Of a DNA stretch of 64,000 bases, positions 1 through 8,497 are shown in pieces (positions within the stretch are counted from its first letter, which is position 1; the number at the start of each line of letters is the position of its first letter). The notes under the pieces are model-generated. The model was not told the origin of the DNA. It did not search any database and worked only from the letters and a program-made list of their open reading frames with translations. Position numbers and translations under genes: made by a program. This DNA comes from Micromonospora andamanensis (GTDB lineage Bacteria > Actinomycetota > Actinomycetes > Mycobacteriales > Micromonosporaceae): positions 124,001 to 188,000 of the forward strand of contig NZ_BOOZ01000003.1 in the NCBI RefSeq assembly GCF_016863495.1. The letters run 5' to 3'.

Positions 1-1
1 G

Positions 2-727
2 CGTCTGACGGTCGGCCCCCTGCCTCCCACCGTGTACTGGCGGCGTCGCGCCGTCGTGCTCGGTGCGGTGCTGCTCTTCCTGATTGTCCTGCTCTACTCG
101 TGCAACGGGCCCGACGGGGGCAACGACGCGACAGGGAACGGGCAGCCCGAGCCGGGCGTGACGACCGGCGCGCCGGAGCCGACGAGGTCGGTGCTGACCC
201 CGCAGACCGGTTCACCGCCGTCCGGTGACGCCGGGGCGGACCCGTCCACCCCGGGGGACGAGGGTGACTCCGGTCCGGACACCGAGCCGAGCCTCAGCAA
301 CGACCCGCCAGCCGTGGATCCGGTCGCGGACGAGGGCAACTGCGCGGACAGCGAACTCTCGGTGACCGCAGTGGTGCTGCCCGCGCAGGTGGCCTCGGGG
401 GCCACAGTCGACCTGAATCTGAAGGTCCGTAACAGGTCGGACCGCACGTGCAGCCGAGACGTCGGTGCCACCGCCCAGGAGCTCTACCTCAAGGCCGGTG
501 CCGAGGTGGTCTGGTCCTCGGACACCTGCGGCACGGCCGCCGGGTCGGACGTGCAGTCCTTCACCCCCGGCTTCGAACGCTCGTACCAGGTCAACTGGAA
601 CGGTAAGGACAGCAGCCGGTGCGCCAACGGGGTGGCCAACGGACCCACCGTGCCGGCCGGCACGTACCAGGTGTTCGCCCGGGTGGGCACCAAGCTGAGC
701 CAGCCCGCGAAGCTGGTCATCAGATAG
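2..727 (+). CDS. Membrane-anchored hypothetical protein (5' end at window edge)
   Basis: No recognised enzymatic domain. A GTG at 32 can start a 231-residue protein, but the frame stays open to the window edge and the preceding residues (LTVGPLPP) look coding, so the true start probably lies upstream. The N-terminus is Arg-rich (YWRRR) followed by about 17 hydrophobic residues ending in YSCNG. This could be a membrane anchor or an atypical lipoprotein signal. Residues about 30-100 are a Pro/Gly/Ser/Asp-rich low-complexity linker. The C-terminal part, about 105-231, contains four Cys residues and a beta-rich sequence resembling an extracellular Ig-like fold. It converges on disA, which lies 75 bp away on the other strand. 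Its function is unknown. Confidence 0.75.
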   Translation, partial: RLTVGPLPPTVYWRRRAVVLGAVLLFLIVLLYSCNGPDGGNDATGNGQPEPGVTTGAPEPTRSVLTPQTGSPPSGDAGADPSTPGDEGDSGPDTEPSLSNDPPAVDPVADEGNCADSELSVTAVVLPAQVASGATVDLNLKVRNRSDRTCSRDVGATAQELYLKAGAEVVWSSDTCGTAAGSDVQSFTPGFERSYQVNWNGKDSSRCANGVANGPTVPAGTYQVFARVGTKLSQPAKLVIR

Positions 728-802
728 CCAACGCTCGGCGGCGGTCGGGAATCCTCGGGCCGCCGGCGTCCGCCGCGCTCGGCCGGGGATCTCGGCAGCC
801 GG

Positions 803-1981
803 TCAGACGTAGCGTTCCAGGATGGACGCCTCGGCCAGCCGTGACAGCCCCTCGCGGACGCCCCGGGCCCGGGCGTCACCGACGCCCTCGACCGTCTGGA
901 GATCCTCCACCGTTGCCCCCAGCAGCCGTTGCAGGCTGCCGAAGTGCACCACCAGCCGGTCGACCACGGCTGTCGGAAGTCGCGGCACCTTGGCCAGCAG
1001 CCGGAACCCGCGCGGGCTGACCGCGGCGTCCAGCGCGTCCGAGGCGGCCGGATAGCCGATCGCCTTGGCCACCGAGACCAGGTCGATCAGTTCGGTGGCG
1101 CTGAGCAGGTCCAGCTCGACAAGCGCCTCGTCGAGGGTCCGCGACTTGCGACCGGTGGGCAGGTAGTCCCGAATGACAAGGGTGCGGTCGGCGTCGACGC
1201 CGGCCATCAACTCGTCAAGCTGAAGGGCGAGCAACCGCCCGTCGGTGCCCAGCTCCACCACGTAGCCGGCGATCTCGTCGGCGATCCGGCGGACCATCTC
1301 CAGTCGCTGCACCACTGCCACCGCGTCACGTACAGTGACCAGATCCTCGATCTCCAGGGCGGAGAGAGTGCCGGAGACCTCGTCCAGGCGGAGCTTGTAC
1401 CGCTCCAACGTGGCGAGCGCCTGATTCGCGCGGGAGAGGATCGCCGCCGAGTCGTCGAGCACGTGCCGCTGGCCGTTGACGTAGAGGCTGATGATGCGCA
1501 TGGACTGGCTTACCGAGATGACCGGGTAGCCGGTCTGGCGGGCGACCCGCTCAGCGGTGCGGTGCCGGGTGCCGGACTCCTCGGTCGGGATGGTCGGATC
1601 GGGCATCAGGTGCACCGCCGCCCGGACGATCCGGGTCCCGTCGCTGGAGAGCACCACCGCGCCGTCCATCTTGCACAGCTCGCGGACCCGGGTCGCGGAG
1701 AATTCGACGTCAAGCGGAAAGCCGCCCGTGCAGAGGCCCTCGACCACCTTGTCGTAGCCGAGCACGATCAACGCGCCCGTCCGGCCCCGCAGGATCCGCT
1801 CCAACCCGTCGCGCAGCGCGGTGCCCGGTGCCATCAGGGCCAGGTTGGCGCGCAGCGGATCTCCGGCGACGCCGCCCCCGGTCACGCTCACGCTGATCGG
1901 TCGGGCGGGCGAGCCCACGGCAGCGGTGCGGGCGTGGGGCGTCGCGCCGGCAGGCTTGGTGGTATCGCGGTCGATCGGCAC
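803..1981 (-). CDS. disA: DNA integrity scanning diadenylate cyclase DisA
   Basis: Synthesises the second messenger c-di-AMP from two ATP and scans DNA for branched structures. The N-terminal DAC domain shows both family signatures: DGA near residue 107 and RHRTAER near residues 139-145. A helical linker and a C-terminal helix-hairpin-helix DNA-binding region ([16 protein letters not shown]) follow. The length of about 392 residues is usual for actinobacterial DisA. A GTG at 1987 is also in frame, but it abuts a TAGACT -10 box (1988-1993). The GTG at 1981, 6 nt beyond the box, fits the leaderless spacing seen repeatedly in this window, so I chose it. radA follows upstream in the same orientation, a common pairing. 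Confidence 0.96.
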   Translation of the reverse strand: MPIDRDTTKPAGATPHARTAAVGSPARPISVSVTGGGVAGDPLRANLALMAPGTALRDGLERILRGRTGALIVLGYDKVVEGLCTGGFPLDVEFSATRVRELCKMDGAVVLSSDGTRIVRAAVHLMPDPTIPTEESGTRHRTAERVARQTGYPVISVSQSMRIISLYVNGQRHVLDDSAAILSRANQALATLERYKLRLDEVSGTLSALEIEDLVTVRDAVAVVQRLEMVRRIADEIAGYVVELGTDGRLLALQLDELMAGVDADRTLVIRDYLPTGRKSRTLDEALVELDLLSATELIDLVSVAKAIGYPAASDALDAAVSPRGFRLLAKVPRLPTAVVDRLVVHFGSLQRLLGATVEDLQTVEGVGDARARGVREGLSRLAEASILERYV

Positions 1982-1987
1982 GGGCAC

Positions 1988-1993
1988 AGTCTA
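1988..1993 (-). promoter_or_regulatory. -10 box of disA (leaderless promoter)
   Basis: On the minus strand TAGACT is followed by 6 nt and then GTG (1981), the spacing expected when transcription starts at the start codon. No convincing -35 was seen. Confidence 0.5.
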
Positions 1994-2069
1994 CGGACTG
2001 CCCTGCGGTGGGTGCTCTCGCGGTTACTGTGATGTGTCACGATTCCGCCCGGCCTGCCCGGTGGAGGGC

Positions 2070-3521
2070 TCACTCCGCTGACGCCCGCGCCGCCGCCTGC
2101 AACGCCGAGCGGACATCAGTGACCTCGATCACTCGTAGCTGCTCCGGGCCGGCACCTGTGCTCGTCGGACCGCAGCCGGGCGGCACGAGGGCCAGCCGGA
2201 AACCGAGCCGTGCCGCCTCGGCCAGCCGCCGCGGCACGGCGCCCACCCGGCGTACCTCGCCGGTGAGGCCGACCTCGCCGATCGCCACCAGGTGCGGCGC
2301 GATCGCCAGGTTGAGCCCGCCGGAGGCGACGGCGAGGGCGACCGCCAGGTCGGCCGCAGGCTCCACCACCCGGATGCCGCCCACGGTGGCCGCGAAGACC
2401 TCCCGGTCGTGCAGGGTGAGCCGTTCGGTGCGGCGCTGGAGCACCGCCAGCACCATCGCCAGCCGGGCGGAATCCAGCCCGGAGACGGTACGCCGGGGCG
2501 AGCCGGCCACCGTGGCTCCGATCAGCGCCTGGACCTCGGTGAGCAGTGCCCGACGCCCCTCCATCGCCACCGTCACGCAGGTGCCCGGTACCGGCTCGGA
2601 GTAGCGGGTCAGAAACAGCCCGGACGGGTCGGCGAGGCTGCTGATGCCGCCCTCGTGCATCTCGAAGCAGCCGACCTCGTCGGCGGCGCCGAACCGGTTC
2701 TTGACACCACGCACCATCCGCAGCGACGAGTGCTTGTCGCCTTCGAAGTGCAGCACCACGTCGACCAGATGTTCGAGCACCCGAGGACCGGCGACCTGGC
2801 CGTCCTTGGTGACGTGGCCGACCAGCACGGTGGCGATCCCACGTTCCTTGGCGACCGCGACCAGGGCTGCGGTGACCGCCCGAACCTGGGTCACCCCGCC
2901 GGGTACGCCCTCGGTGCCGGTGGTGGAGATGGTCTGCACCGAGTCGAGGACGAGCAGCCCGGGCTTGACCGCGTCGAGATGACCGAGCACCGCCGCGAGG
3001 TCGCTCTCGGCGGCCAGGAAGAGCTGGTCGTGCAGGGTGCCCATGCGCTCCGCCCGCAGCCGCACCTGGCTGACCGACTCCTCACCGCTGACCACCAACG
3101 ACGGGCTGCCCGCCCCGGCGGCCCACTGTTGGGCGACGTCGAGCAGCAGGGTGGACTTGCCGACCCCCGGCTCCCCGGCGAGCAGCACCACCGCGCCGGG
3201 GACCAGGCCGCCACCGAGGACACGGTCCAGTTCGCCGACCCCGGTGGGCCGGGCCCGGGCCGGTGCCGCGCTGATGGTGGCGATGGGTCGGGCCGGCTCG
3301 GCGGGCATCCGGGAGCTCACCACCCGACCCGAGACGGTCGGGCCGGTGATCGTGCACTCGACCACGGAACCCCACTCGCCGCACTCGGGACAGCGTCCGA
3401 CCCACTTCGGTGGCTGGTGCCCGCAGGCGTCGCACTCGTACGCGGGTCGGGGCTCGCGAGCGGCGGCCCGGCTTCGCGAGCCGGTGCCCGCCCGGGACGG
3501 GGTCGATCGGGAGATGCTCAC
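2070..3521 (-). CDS. radA: DNA repair protein RadA (Sms)
   Basis: A RecA-like ATPase that promotes branch migration and processing of recombination intermediates. From the GTG at 3521 (about 483 residues, family-typical), domains run in order. A four-Cys zinc finger comes first (C30, C33, C44, C47; CDACGHQPPKWVGRCPECG), then Walker A GEPGVGKST near 116-124. The RadA-specific KNRFG motif is near 274-278, and the rest is a Lon-protease-like C-terminal domain. An ATG at 3566 would extend the protein, but it falls in the loop of the hairpin at 3550-3592, so 3521 is preferred. It lies downstream of a lipoprotein gene and upstream of disA on the same strand. Confidence 0.96.
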   Translation of the reverse strand: MSISRSTPSRAGTGSRSRAAAREPRPAYECDACGHQPPKWVGRCPECGEWGSVVECTITGPTVSGRVVSSRMPAEPARPIATISAAPARARPTGVGELDRVLGGGLVPGAVVLLAGEPGVGKSTLLLDVAQQWAAGAGSPSLVVSGEESVSQVRLRAERMGTLHDQLFLAAESDLAAVLGHLDAVKPGLLVLDSVQTISTTGTEGVPGGVTQVRAVTAALVAVAKERGIATVLVGHVTKDGQVAGPRVLEHLVDVVLHFEGDKHSSLRMVRGVKNRFGAADEVGCFEMHEGGISSLADPSGLFLTRYSEPVPGTCVTVAMEGRRALLTEVQALIGATVAGSPRRTVSGLDSARLAMVLAVLQRRTERLTLHDREVFAATVGGIRVVEPAADLAVALAVASGGLNLAIAPHLVAIGEVGLTGEVRRVGAVPRRLAEAARLGFRLALVPPGCGPTSTGAGPEQLRVIEVTDVRSALQAAARASAE

Positions 3522-3549
3522 CCGACCGACGCTAACCCCCGGGTACGAC

Positions 3550-3592
3550 GACGGCGCCGTCGGCATGGCTGCACCACGCCGACGGCGCCGTC
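3550..3592 (-). terminator. Hairpin terminator after the lipoprotein gene
   Basis: A perfect 15-bp inverted repeat (3550-3564 and 3578-3592) with a 13-nt loop. It lies just past the stop of the lipoprotein gene at 3612 and before the radA start. There is no U-tract, as is common in actinobacteria. The symmetry means it could also act in radA regulation. Confidence 0.7.
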
Positions 3593-3611
3593 GGGACGTA
3601 CCTGGACGGGC

Positions 3612-4349
3612 TCAGTGGCCGCCTTCGCCCTCGTACTCGGTGTGCCGTTCGATGATCGGGGACGGCTGCGGCCCGGGGGAGAGCGGTACGGCGATCGGCG
3701 CGGGGGTGGTGACCGTCTCGCCGTTGAAGTCGAAGGTCAGCGTGACGTTCTGGCCGGCGAGCAGGGCCTCGTTCAACCCGACGAGCTGGAGCACCTGCTC
3801 ACCCTCGGTGTTCAGCTGCACGTAGCTCAGCGGGGGGATCTCGATCCGGGCCGGACCGGTGGAGGGCGATCCGGTCGGGCTGGGCGACGGCGAGTCGTCC
3901 GGCGAGGGCGAGCTGTCCGGCGAGGCGGAGTTGTCCGGCGAGGCGGAGTTGTCCGGCGAGGGGGAGCCCTCGGGGGACTGCTCAGGTGACGGGGAGACGG
4001 TCGGCGACGGGCTCGTCGCGGCGGCGACCGTGGTGATCACCACGTCACGGGCGTCCGGCGAGGTGACGGTCACCGTCACCGGGTCCTGGGAGTCGTTGTA
4101 GAGGACGACGTTGAGCGGGGCGTTGTCGCCGGCCTGGTAGCCCTCGACACCGGGGTAGGAGACCAGAGCGCCGCGTACGGCGTACTTCCCGTCGCCGGCC
4201 TGGATGTTGGCGCCCTGGACCGACGGCACCTTGTTGGCCGTCTCGGAGATCTGACCGGCGCCGCACCCGGACAGCAGCAGCCCGGCTGCCGCCGCGATCC
4301 CGGGCAGCAGCATGGCAGCCCGCCGGGAACCCCTGATCGAGCGCGTCAC
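3612..4349 (-). CDS. Secreted lipoprotein with Ser/Pro/Asp repeat linker
   Basis: A 245-residue lipoprotein of unknown function. An Arg-rich N-terminus, a hydrophobic segment (LLPGIAAAAGLLLSGCG) and the lipobox LSGC near residue 29 predict lipid anchoring outside the membrane. The mature part has an N-terminal beta-rich domain, about 30-115, then a low-complexity linker of SPDNSASPD-type repeats, about 125-170. A conserved-looking C-terminal beta domain ends in an acidic tail. The start is GTG 4349, because AGGAGG lies 6 nt upstream. Longer in-frame extensions on this strand are not credible. The architecture recalls small exported proteins with a DUF4232- or Ig-like core, but I cannot assign a family. 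Confidence 0.85.
   Translation of the reverse strand: MTRSIRGSRRAAMLLPGIAAAAGLLLSGCGAGQISETANKVPSVQGANIQAGDGKYAVRGALVSYPGVEGYQAGDNAPLNVVLYNDSQDPVTVTVTSPDARDVVITTVAAATSPSPTVSPSPEQSPEGSPSPDNSASPDNSASPDSSPSPDDSPSPSPTGSPSTGPARIEIPPLSYVQLNTEGEQVLQLVGLNEALLAGQNVTLTFDFNGETVTTPAPIAVPLSPGPQPSPIIERHTEYEGEGGH
3898..3969 (-). repeat. 18-bp tandem repeat coding the SPDNSA linker
   Basis: About four 18-bp units (3898, 3916, 3934 and a degenerate one at 3952) sit inside the lipoprotein gene. Units 3916-3933 and 3934-3951 are identical. They encode a 6-residue Ser/Pro/Asp/Asn/Ala repeat, so copy number may vary between strains. Confidence 0.8.
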
Positions 4350-4489
4350 GTCGGTCCTCCTCGTCACGATCACTCCCGGCTCACCCGCCGGAACCGCTGG
4401 CCATACCCGCGCAGACCGGGCTCCAGGGTAGTTGGAGCTGATCGTGGCCCGCACGCGGACCCGGCGCGGCCACCTGCCGGGGTGAGACC

Positions 4490-5329
4490 TCAGACCAGTC
4501 GACCGCTCGTGACCAGCAGGACGACGTCGATCAAGGCGACCAGCAGCACCGCCCGGAAGGCGGCCACCGGTCGGGCCCCGGCGCGTTCGTCGGCCCGGCC
4601 GAGGTGCCAGGCGAGGATGAAGATCACGACGGCGGCGACGACCGCTGCGAGGCCCACGCCCGTCGGTGGTCCGGGCGGCCCGAGCACAAGTGTGACGGTC
4701 GCCGCGATCAGCAGTCCGACAGCGGCCGCCCGGCTGCCCGCCGGGCCGAGCCGGTGCGGCAGCCCGCGGACCCCGGTCCGGGCGTCGTCGGCGAAGTCCG
4801 GCAGCACGTTCGCGAAGTGGGCGCCCGCACCGAGCAGTGCCGCCGCGGCGACCAGCCAGGCCGGCGGTGCCGGCGCACCGGGCAGGGCCAGCACCACGAA
4901 GGCGGGCAGCGCGCCGAAGGAGATCGCGTACGGCAGCACCGAGACCGCCGTGGACTTCAGCGGCCAGTCGTAGAGCAGCGCCGAGACCAGGGCGACGATG
5001 GCGCAGAACGCCGCCGCCGGGTTGGTGGTCAGGGCCAGCGCGACTGTCGCGATGGCCGCCACGGCGGCGGCCACCGCGACGGTACGCCGTCCGAGCGCAC
5101 CGGAGGCCAGCGGCTTGTCGGTACGCCCGACCGTGGCGTCGCGATCCGCGTCGAGCAGATCGTTCGTCCACCCGACCGTGAACTGGCTGGCAGCCACGGT
5201 GAGCACCACCGCGACGACACCTCCCGGTGGATGACCGACGCCCAGGGCCAGCAGACCGGCCACTGTGGTGACCGCTGCGGTCGGCTCCGGATGGCTTGCT
5301 CTGACCAGCCCTAACACCGTCGACGACAT
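4490..5329 (-). CDS. UbiA family prenyltransferase
   Basis: A membrane prenyltransferase expected to join an isoprenoid diphosphate to an aromatic or quinone-like acceptor. The 279 residues form about eight or nine hydrophobic helices. The first Asp-rich motif is visible as NDLLDADRDATVGRTDKP, and a second as LPDFADDARTGVRGLPHRLG, the two Mg-diphosphate sites of the family. Start ATG 5329 was chosen over longer frames because the upstream residues overlap the divergent methyltransferase gene. It diverges from the methyltransferase, acyl-CoA dehydrogenase and type III PKS genes. That context suggests prenylation of a polyketide-derived phenol or quinone, which is an inference. Confidence 0.92.
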   Translation of the reverse strand: MSSTVLGLVRASHPEPTAAVTTVAGLLALGVGHPPGGVVAVVLTVAASQFTVGWTNDLLDADRDATVGRTDKPLASGALGRRTVAVAAAVAAIATVALALTTNPAAAFCAIVALVSALLYDWPLKSTAVSVLPYAISFGALPAFVVLALPGAPAPPAWLVAAAALLGAGAHFANVLPDFADDARTGVRGLPHRLGPAGSRAAAVGLLIAATVTLVLGPPGPPTGVGLAAVVAAVVIFILAWHLGRADERAGARPVAAFRAVLLVALIDVVLLVTSGRLV

Positions 5330-5375
5330 AACGGAAGTCTGGTCGTTACCGGGGAGTCGTGCCACGCTCGTTGCC

Positions 5376-6113
5376 ATGCGTGACGCTGGCCTCGTGCTGC
5401 CCCGCAACGATCCGCGCCAGTACGACGACCTGGCGGACGAATGGTGGCGGCCGGATGGCGTGTTCGCCATGCTGCACTGGTTGGCCCGGGCACGGGCCGC
5501 GCTGGTGCCCCCGGCGACGCGTCCCGGTGCGCTCCTGGTCGACCTGGGCTGTGGGGCCGGGCTGCTCGCCCCGCACCTGGCCGGCAAGGGCTACCGACAC
5601 GTGGGGGTGGATCTCACCCGCTCGGCGCTGGCTCAGGCGGCGGCGCACGGCGTGACGGCGGTCAACGGCGACGCCACGGCGGTCCCGCTCGTGGACGGGT
5701 GCGCCGACGTGGTCGCCGCCGGCGAGCTGCTGGAGCACGTACCGGACTGGCGGGCAGCGGTGGCCGAGGCGTGTCGGCTGCTGCGCCCCGGCGGACTGCT
5801 GGTACTGGACACCCTCAACGACACCGCGCTGGCCCGGTTGGTCGCTGTCCGCATCGCCGAGCGACTGCCCACAGTGCCGCGCGGCATTCACGACCCTGGG
5901 TTGTTCGTGGACGATCGCGAGCTGGTCGCCGAGTGCGCCCGGCACGGTGTCGACCTGAAGGTGCGGGGCGTCCGGCCGGGCGTACCGGGGCTGCTGCGGT
6001 GGCTGGCCCGGCAGGTGCGGGGTGCCGCGACGCCTGCGGGTCAGGCACCACGCATCGTGCCGACCGGGTCGAGGGCGGTGCTCTACCAGGGCCACGGGCG
6101 ACGCGACGGATAG
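5376..6113 (+). CDS. UbiG-like SAM-dependent methyltransferase
   Basis: A class I methyltransferase of 245 residues. SAM-binding motif I is VDLGCGAGLLAPHLA (about residues 53-67), followed by an acidic GVDLT strand and the post-I motif. The pattern ELLEHVPDW...LRPGGLLVLDTLN is typical of UbiG/COQ3-type O-methyltransferases of quinone pathways. The start is ATG 5376, since earlier frames overlap the divergent UbiA gene. It is followed 17 bp later by the acyl-CoA dehydrogenase, so the two and the PKS probably form one transcript. A likely role is O- or C-methylation of the polyketide product; the acceptor cannot be read from sequence. Confidence 0.88.
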   Translation: MRDAGLVLPRNDPRQYDDLADEWWRPDGVFAMLHWLARARAALVPPATRPGALLVDLGCGAGLLAPHLAGKGYRHVGVDLTRSALAQAAAHGVTAVNGDATAVPLVDGCADVVAAGELLEHVPDWRAAVAEACRLLRPGGLLVLDTLNDTALARLVAVRIAERLPTVPRGIHDPGLFVDDRELVAECARHGVDLKVRGVRPGVPGLLRWLARQVRGAATPAGQAPRIVPTGSRAVLYQGHGRRDG

Positions 6114-6130
6114 CTGATCCAGGTGAGGGT

Positions 6131-7330
6131 ATGGAAATGGTCGAAGAGGGGGTTCCGTCCATGACCGAGCGCAGTGGAGCGGCGGTGGCTCGGCGGCTGG
6201 CGCCCCGACTGGCGGCGCGGGCCGCCACGCACGACCGGGACGGCTCGTTCCCCGTCGACGACTTCGCCGACCTGCGTGAGGCGGGACTGTTCGGGCTGAT
6301 GGTCCCCGCCGAACTGGGCGGTGCCGGTGCCACCTTCGCGGAGTACGCGGCCGTCGCCACCGAGCTGGCCCGGGGCAACGGCGCCACCGCGCTGGTGTTC
6401 AACATGCACGCCTCGGTCACCGGGGCGCTCGGCGCGGTGACCGAGGAACTGGCCGAGGCGCTCGGCGTACCGGCGGAGGCGCTGGCCGCCCGCGACCGAC
6501 TGTTGCGGGCGGCGGCCGACGGGGCGTGGTACGCGGTCGCGATGAGCGAGCGGGGCGCGGGCGCCCGGCTGTCCCAGCTCGCCACGGCCTATGAGCCGGT
6601 CGACGGAGGCTGGCGGATCAAGGGCAGCAAGACCTTCTGCTCCGGTGCCGGTCACGCCGACGGCTACCTGGTGGCCGCCCGCAGCGCCGCCGATCCGTCG
6701 GTGGTCTCGCAGTTCCTGGTGCCGGCCGGCGAGGGCCTCACCGTCGAGCCGACCTGGGACGCCCTCGGCATGCGCGCCACCGCCTCGCACGACCTGCACC
6801 TCGACGTGACAGTCGAGGCAGATCGGCTGCTCGGCGGGGTCGAAGGGTTGGCCCTGGTGGTGGCCCAGCTCATGCCGCACTGGCTGGTGGCCAGTTACGC
6901 GGCCGTCTACGTGGGGGTGGCCCGGGCGGCCGTCGACGCCGCCGCGGAACACCTGAACGCCCGGAACCTCGCCGGGCTGCCGGCGGTACGCGCCCGGCTG
7001 GGCCGCGCCGACGCCGCGGTGGCGGCGGCCGAGCTGGTGGTCGCCGAGGCCGCCCGACGGGTGGACGAGGCACCCGGCGACGAGGAGACAAACAGGTGGG
7101 TGTGGCGGGCGAAGCTGCTGGCCGGCACTACAGCGGCGGAGGTGGCAGCGTCCATGCTGGAGGCGGCCGGCACCTCCGCCACCCGACGGGGTCATCCGCT
7201 GGAACGCCTGTACCGCGACGCCCGCTGCGGGTCGCTGCACCCGGCCACCTCCGACGTCTGCGCCGACTGGCTCGGCATCGCCACACTCGGCGGTGACCCG
7301 GACCGTGACGGATCGACTCCTCGTTGGTGA
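6131..7330 (+). CDS. Acyl-CoA dehydrogenase family protein
   Basis: A flavin-dependent acyl-CoA dehydrogenase of about 399 residues. Visible features are the N-terminal helical domain (LFGLMVPAELGGAGATFAEY), the beta-domain segments AMSERGAGARLSQL and GSKTFCSGAGHADGYLVAA, and a C-terminal four-helix bundle. The start at 6131 is supported by AGGTGA 7 nt upstream; ATG 6161 is an alternative. The gene lies between the methyltransferase and the type III PKS. It may desaturate or prepare the acyl starter, or act as a flavin oxidase or monooxygenase-like enzyme as some family members do. Its stop (7328-7330) overlaps the GTG of a mini-ORF. Confidence 0.9.
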   Translation: MEMVEEGVPSMTERSGAAVARRLAPRLAARAATHDRDGSFPVDDFADLREAGLFGLMVPAELGGAGATFAEYAAVATELARGNGATALVFNMHASVTGALGAVTEELAEALGVPAEALAARDRLLRAAADGAWYAVAMSERGAGARLSQLATAYEPVDGGWRIKGSKTFCSGAGHADGYLVAARSAADPSVVSQFLVPAGEGLTVEPTWDALGMRATASHDLHLDVTVEADRLLGGVEGLALVVAQLMPHWLVASYAAVYVGVARAAVDAAAEHLNARNLAGLPAVRARLGRADAAVAAAELVVAEAARRVDEAPGDEETNRWVWRAKLLAGTTAAEVAASMLEAAGTSATRRGHPLERLYRDARCGSLHPATSDVCADWLGIATLGGDPDRDGSTPRW

Positions 7331-7380
7331 GCGTGAGGAAGGAGCTCAACGGCTCCGCTCGCGAACGAGTGCCGGGCTGA
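7327..7380 (+). CDS. Mini-ORF, candidate translational relay (17 aa)
   Basis: GTG 7327 overlaps the stop codon of the acyl-CoA dehydrogenase as GTGA. The frame reads VSVRKELNGSARERVPG and stops at 7378-7380. That stop overlaps the ATG of a second mini-ORF (7380-7472, beginning MSVRCELARG) which spans the ribosome-binding site and start of the PKS gene. Both begin with the same pattern, RTGAGCG then about 8 nt then GAGC. It could be a real coupling peptide or only the footprint of a dispersed repeat. Confidence 0.3.
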   Translation: MSVRKELNGSARERVPG

Positions 7381-7419
7381 TGAGCGTCAGATGTGAGCTT
7401 GCGAGAGGAAGGTGGGACC

Positions 7420-8469
7420 GTGTCCGTACCGGTGATCGCGGGCCTGGGCACGGCCCATCCGCCCTCGGCTGACCAGCAGGAGTTGTGGGAGAAGTTCTTC
7501 TCCCAGCACTTCTCCGGCTCCACCCGCGCGCTGGCCGAGCGGATCTTCGCGCACTCGGGGGTGACCCGGCGGCAGGCGGCGGTCAACCCGCTACTCGAGG
7601 ACGTCTCCGACTGGCCGACCGAGCGCCGGATGCTCCGCTACCAGGTCGAGGCGCTGCCGCTGGGCAAGGAGGCGGTCGGCCGGGCACTTACCGCCGCCGG
7701 GCTGGACGCCCGTGACGTCGGCCTCTTCGTGGTGTGCTCCTGCACCGGGTACGCCACCCCGGGGCTGGACATCCTGCTCGCCCGGGACCTGGGCATGGCC
7801 CCGACGACCCAGCGGATGTTCGTCGGTCACATGGGCTGCTACGCGGCCCTGCCGGGGTTGGGTGCGGTGAGTGACTTCGTCACCGCGCGGGGGCGTCCCG
7901 CGCTGCTGCTCTGCGCCGAGTTGACCAGCCTGCACCTGCAACCCACCACGGCTCGGATGGACACCCAGCAGATCGTCTCCCACGCGCTCTTCTCCGACGC
8001 CGCGGTCGCCGCCGTGGTCGTGCCCGGTGGTCGGGGGTACGCCGTGCGTGAGGTCGCCTCGGTGACTGACACCTCCACTGCCGACCACATGACCTGGGAG
8101 GTCACTGACACCGGCTTCCGGATGGGGCTGTCGCCGAAGGTGCCGCAGGTGCTGTCGACGCACGTCCGGGGTCTGGTCGACGAGGTGCTGGCCCGGCACG
8201 GCACCCGCCGGTCGGAGGTGGATGGCTGGGCCGTGCACCCGGGCGGCCCTCGCATCCTCAACGTGGTGGAACGTGAGTTGGAGCTGTCACCCGCCGCCAT
8301 GGCGGCGTCCCGGGAGACGCTGAGCGAGCACGGGAACTGTTCTTCGCCGACGGTGCTGCTGATCCTCGACCGTTTGTTCCGGTCGGCACCGGCACCGCGT
8401 CGGGTGGTGATGCTGGCCTTCGGTCCCGGCCTGACGCTCTACGCAGCCCTGCTGGAACGCCACGCCTGA
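7420..8469 (+). CDS. Type III polyketide synthase
   Basis: A chalcone/stilbene synthase-superfamily ketosynthase, working as a free-standing homodimer on acyl-CoA starters and malonyl-CoA. From GTG 7420 (349 residues), the catalytic triad is visible: Cys140 in VGHMGCYAALPG, His273 in AVHPGGPRI and Asn307 in EHGNCSSPT. The C-terminal GFGPG-type loop appears as AFGPGLTLYA. The start is preceded by AGGAAGGTGG. The neighbours (UbiA, UbiG-type methyltransferase, acyl-CoA dehydrogenase) suggest an alkylated, methylated and prenylated phenol or hydroquinone. That recalls the Actinoplanes alkyl-O-dihydrogeranyl-methoxyhydroquinone pathway, but a dedicated FAD monooxygenase is not seen here. Confidence 0.95.
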   Translation: MSVPVIAGLGTAHPPSADQQELWEKFFSQHFSGSTRALAERIFAHSGVTRRQAAVNPLLEDVSDWPTERRMLRYQVEALPLGKEAVGRALTAAGLDARDVGLFVVCSCTGYATPGLDILLARDLGMAPTTQRMFVGHMGCYAALPGLGAVSDFVTARGRPALLLCAELTSLHLQPTTARMDTQQIVSHALFSDAAVAAVVVPGGRGYAVREVASVTDTSTADHMTWEVTDTGFRMGLSPKVPQVLSTHVRGLVDEVLARHGTRRSEVDGWAVHPGGPRILNVVERELELSPAAMAASRETLSEHGNCSSPTVLLILDRLFRSAPAPRRVVMLAFGPGLTLYAALLERHA

Positions 8470-8484
8470 CCTGCCCGGCGGGGC

Positions 8485-8490
8485 TACTCT
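8485..8490 (+). promoter_or_regulatory. -10 box of leaderless gene at 8498
   Basis: TACTCT with 7 nt to the ATG at 8498 and no ribosome-binding site, consistent with a leaderless transcript. Confidence 0.45.
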
Positions 8491-8497
8491 TCAAAAC

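Noticed and set aside
3550..3592. Considered as a riboswitch or attachment site
   Set aside because: A simple perfect hairpin between genes is better explained as a terminator.
2292..3989. 565-codon plus-strand frame
   Set aside because: Antisense to radA and the lipoprotein gene; low-complexity Gly/Arg/Pro composition typical of GC-rich shadow frames.
4350..5171. N-terminal extension of the lipoprotein frame
   Set aside because: Overlaps UbiA antisense-like sequence, is Arg-rich, and would bury the signal peptide; GTG 4349 has a good ribosome-binding site.
5441..6130. N-terminal extension of the acyl-CoA dehydrogenase frame
   Set aside because: Runs over the methyltransferase in another frame and has shadow composition; the family N-terminus begins near 6131-6161.
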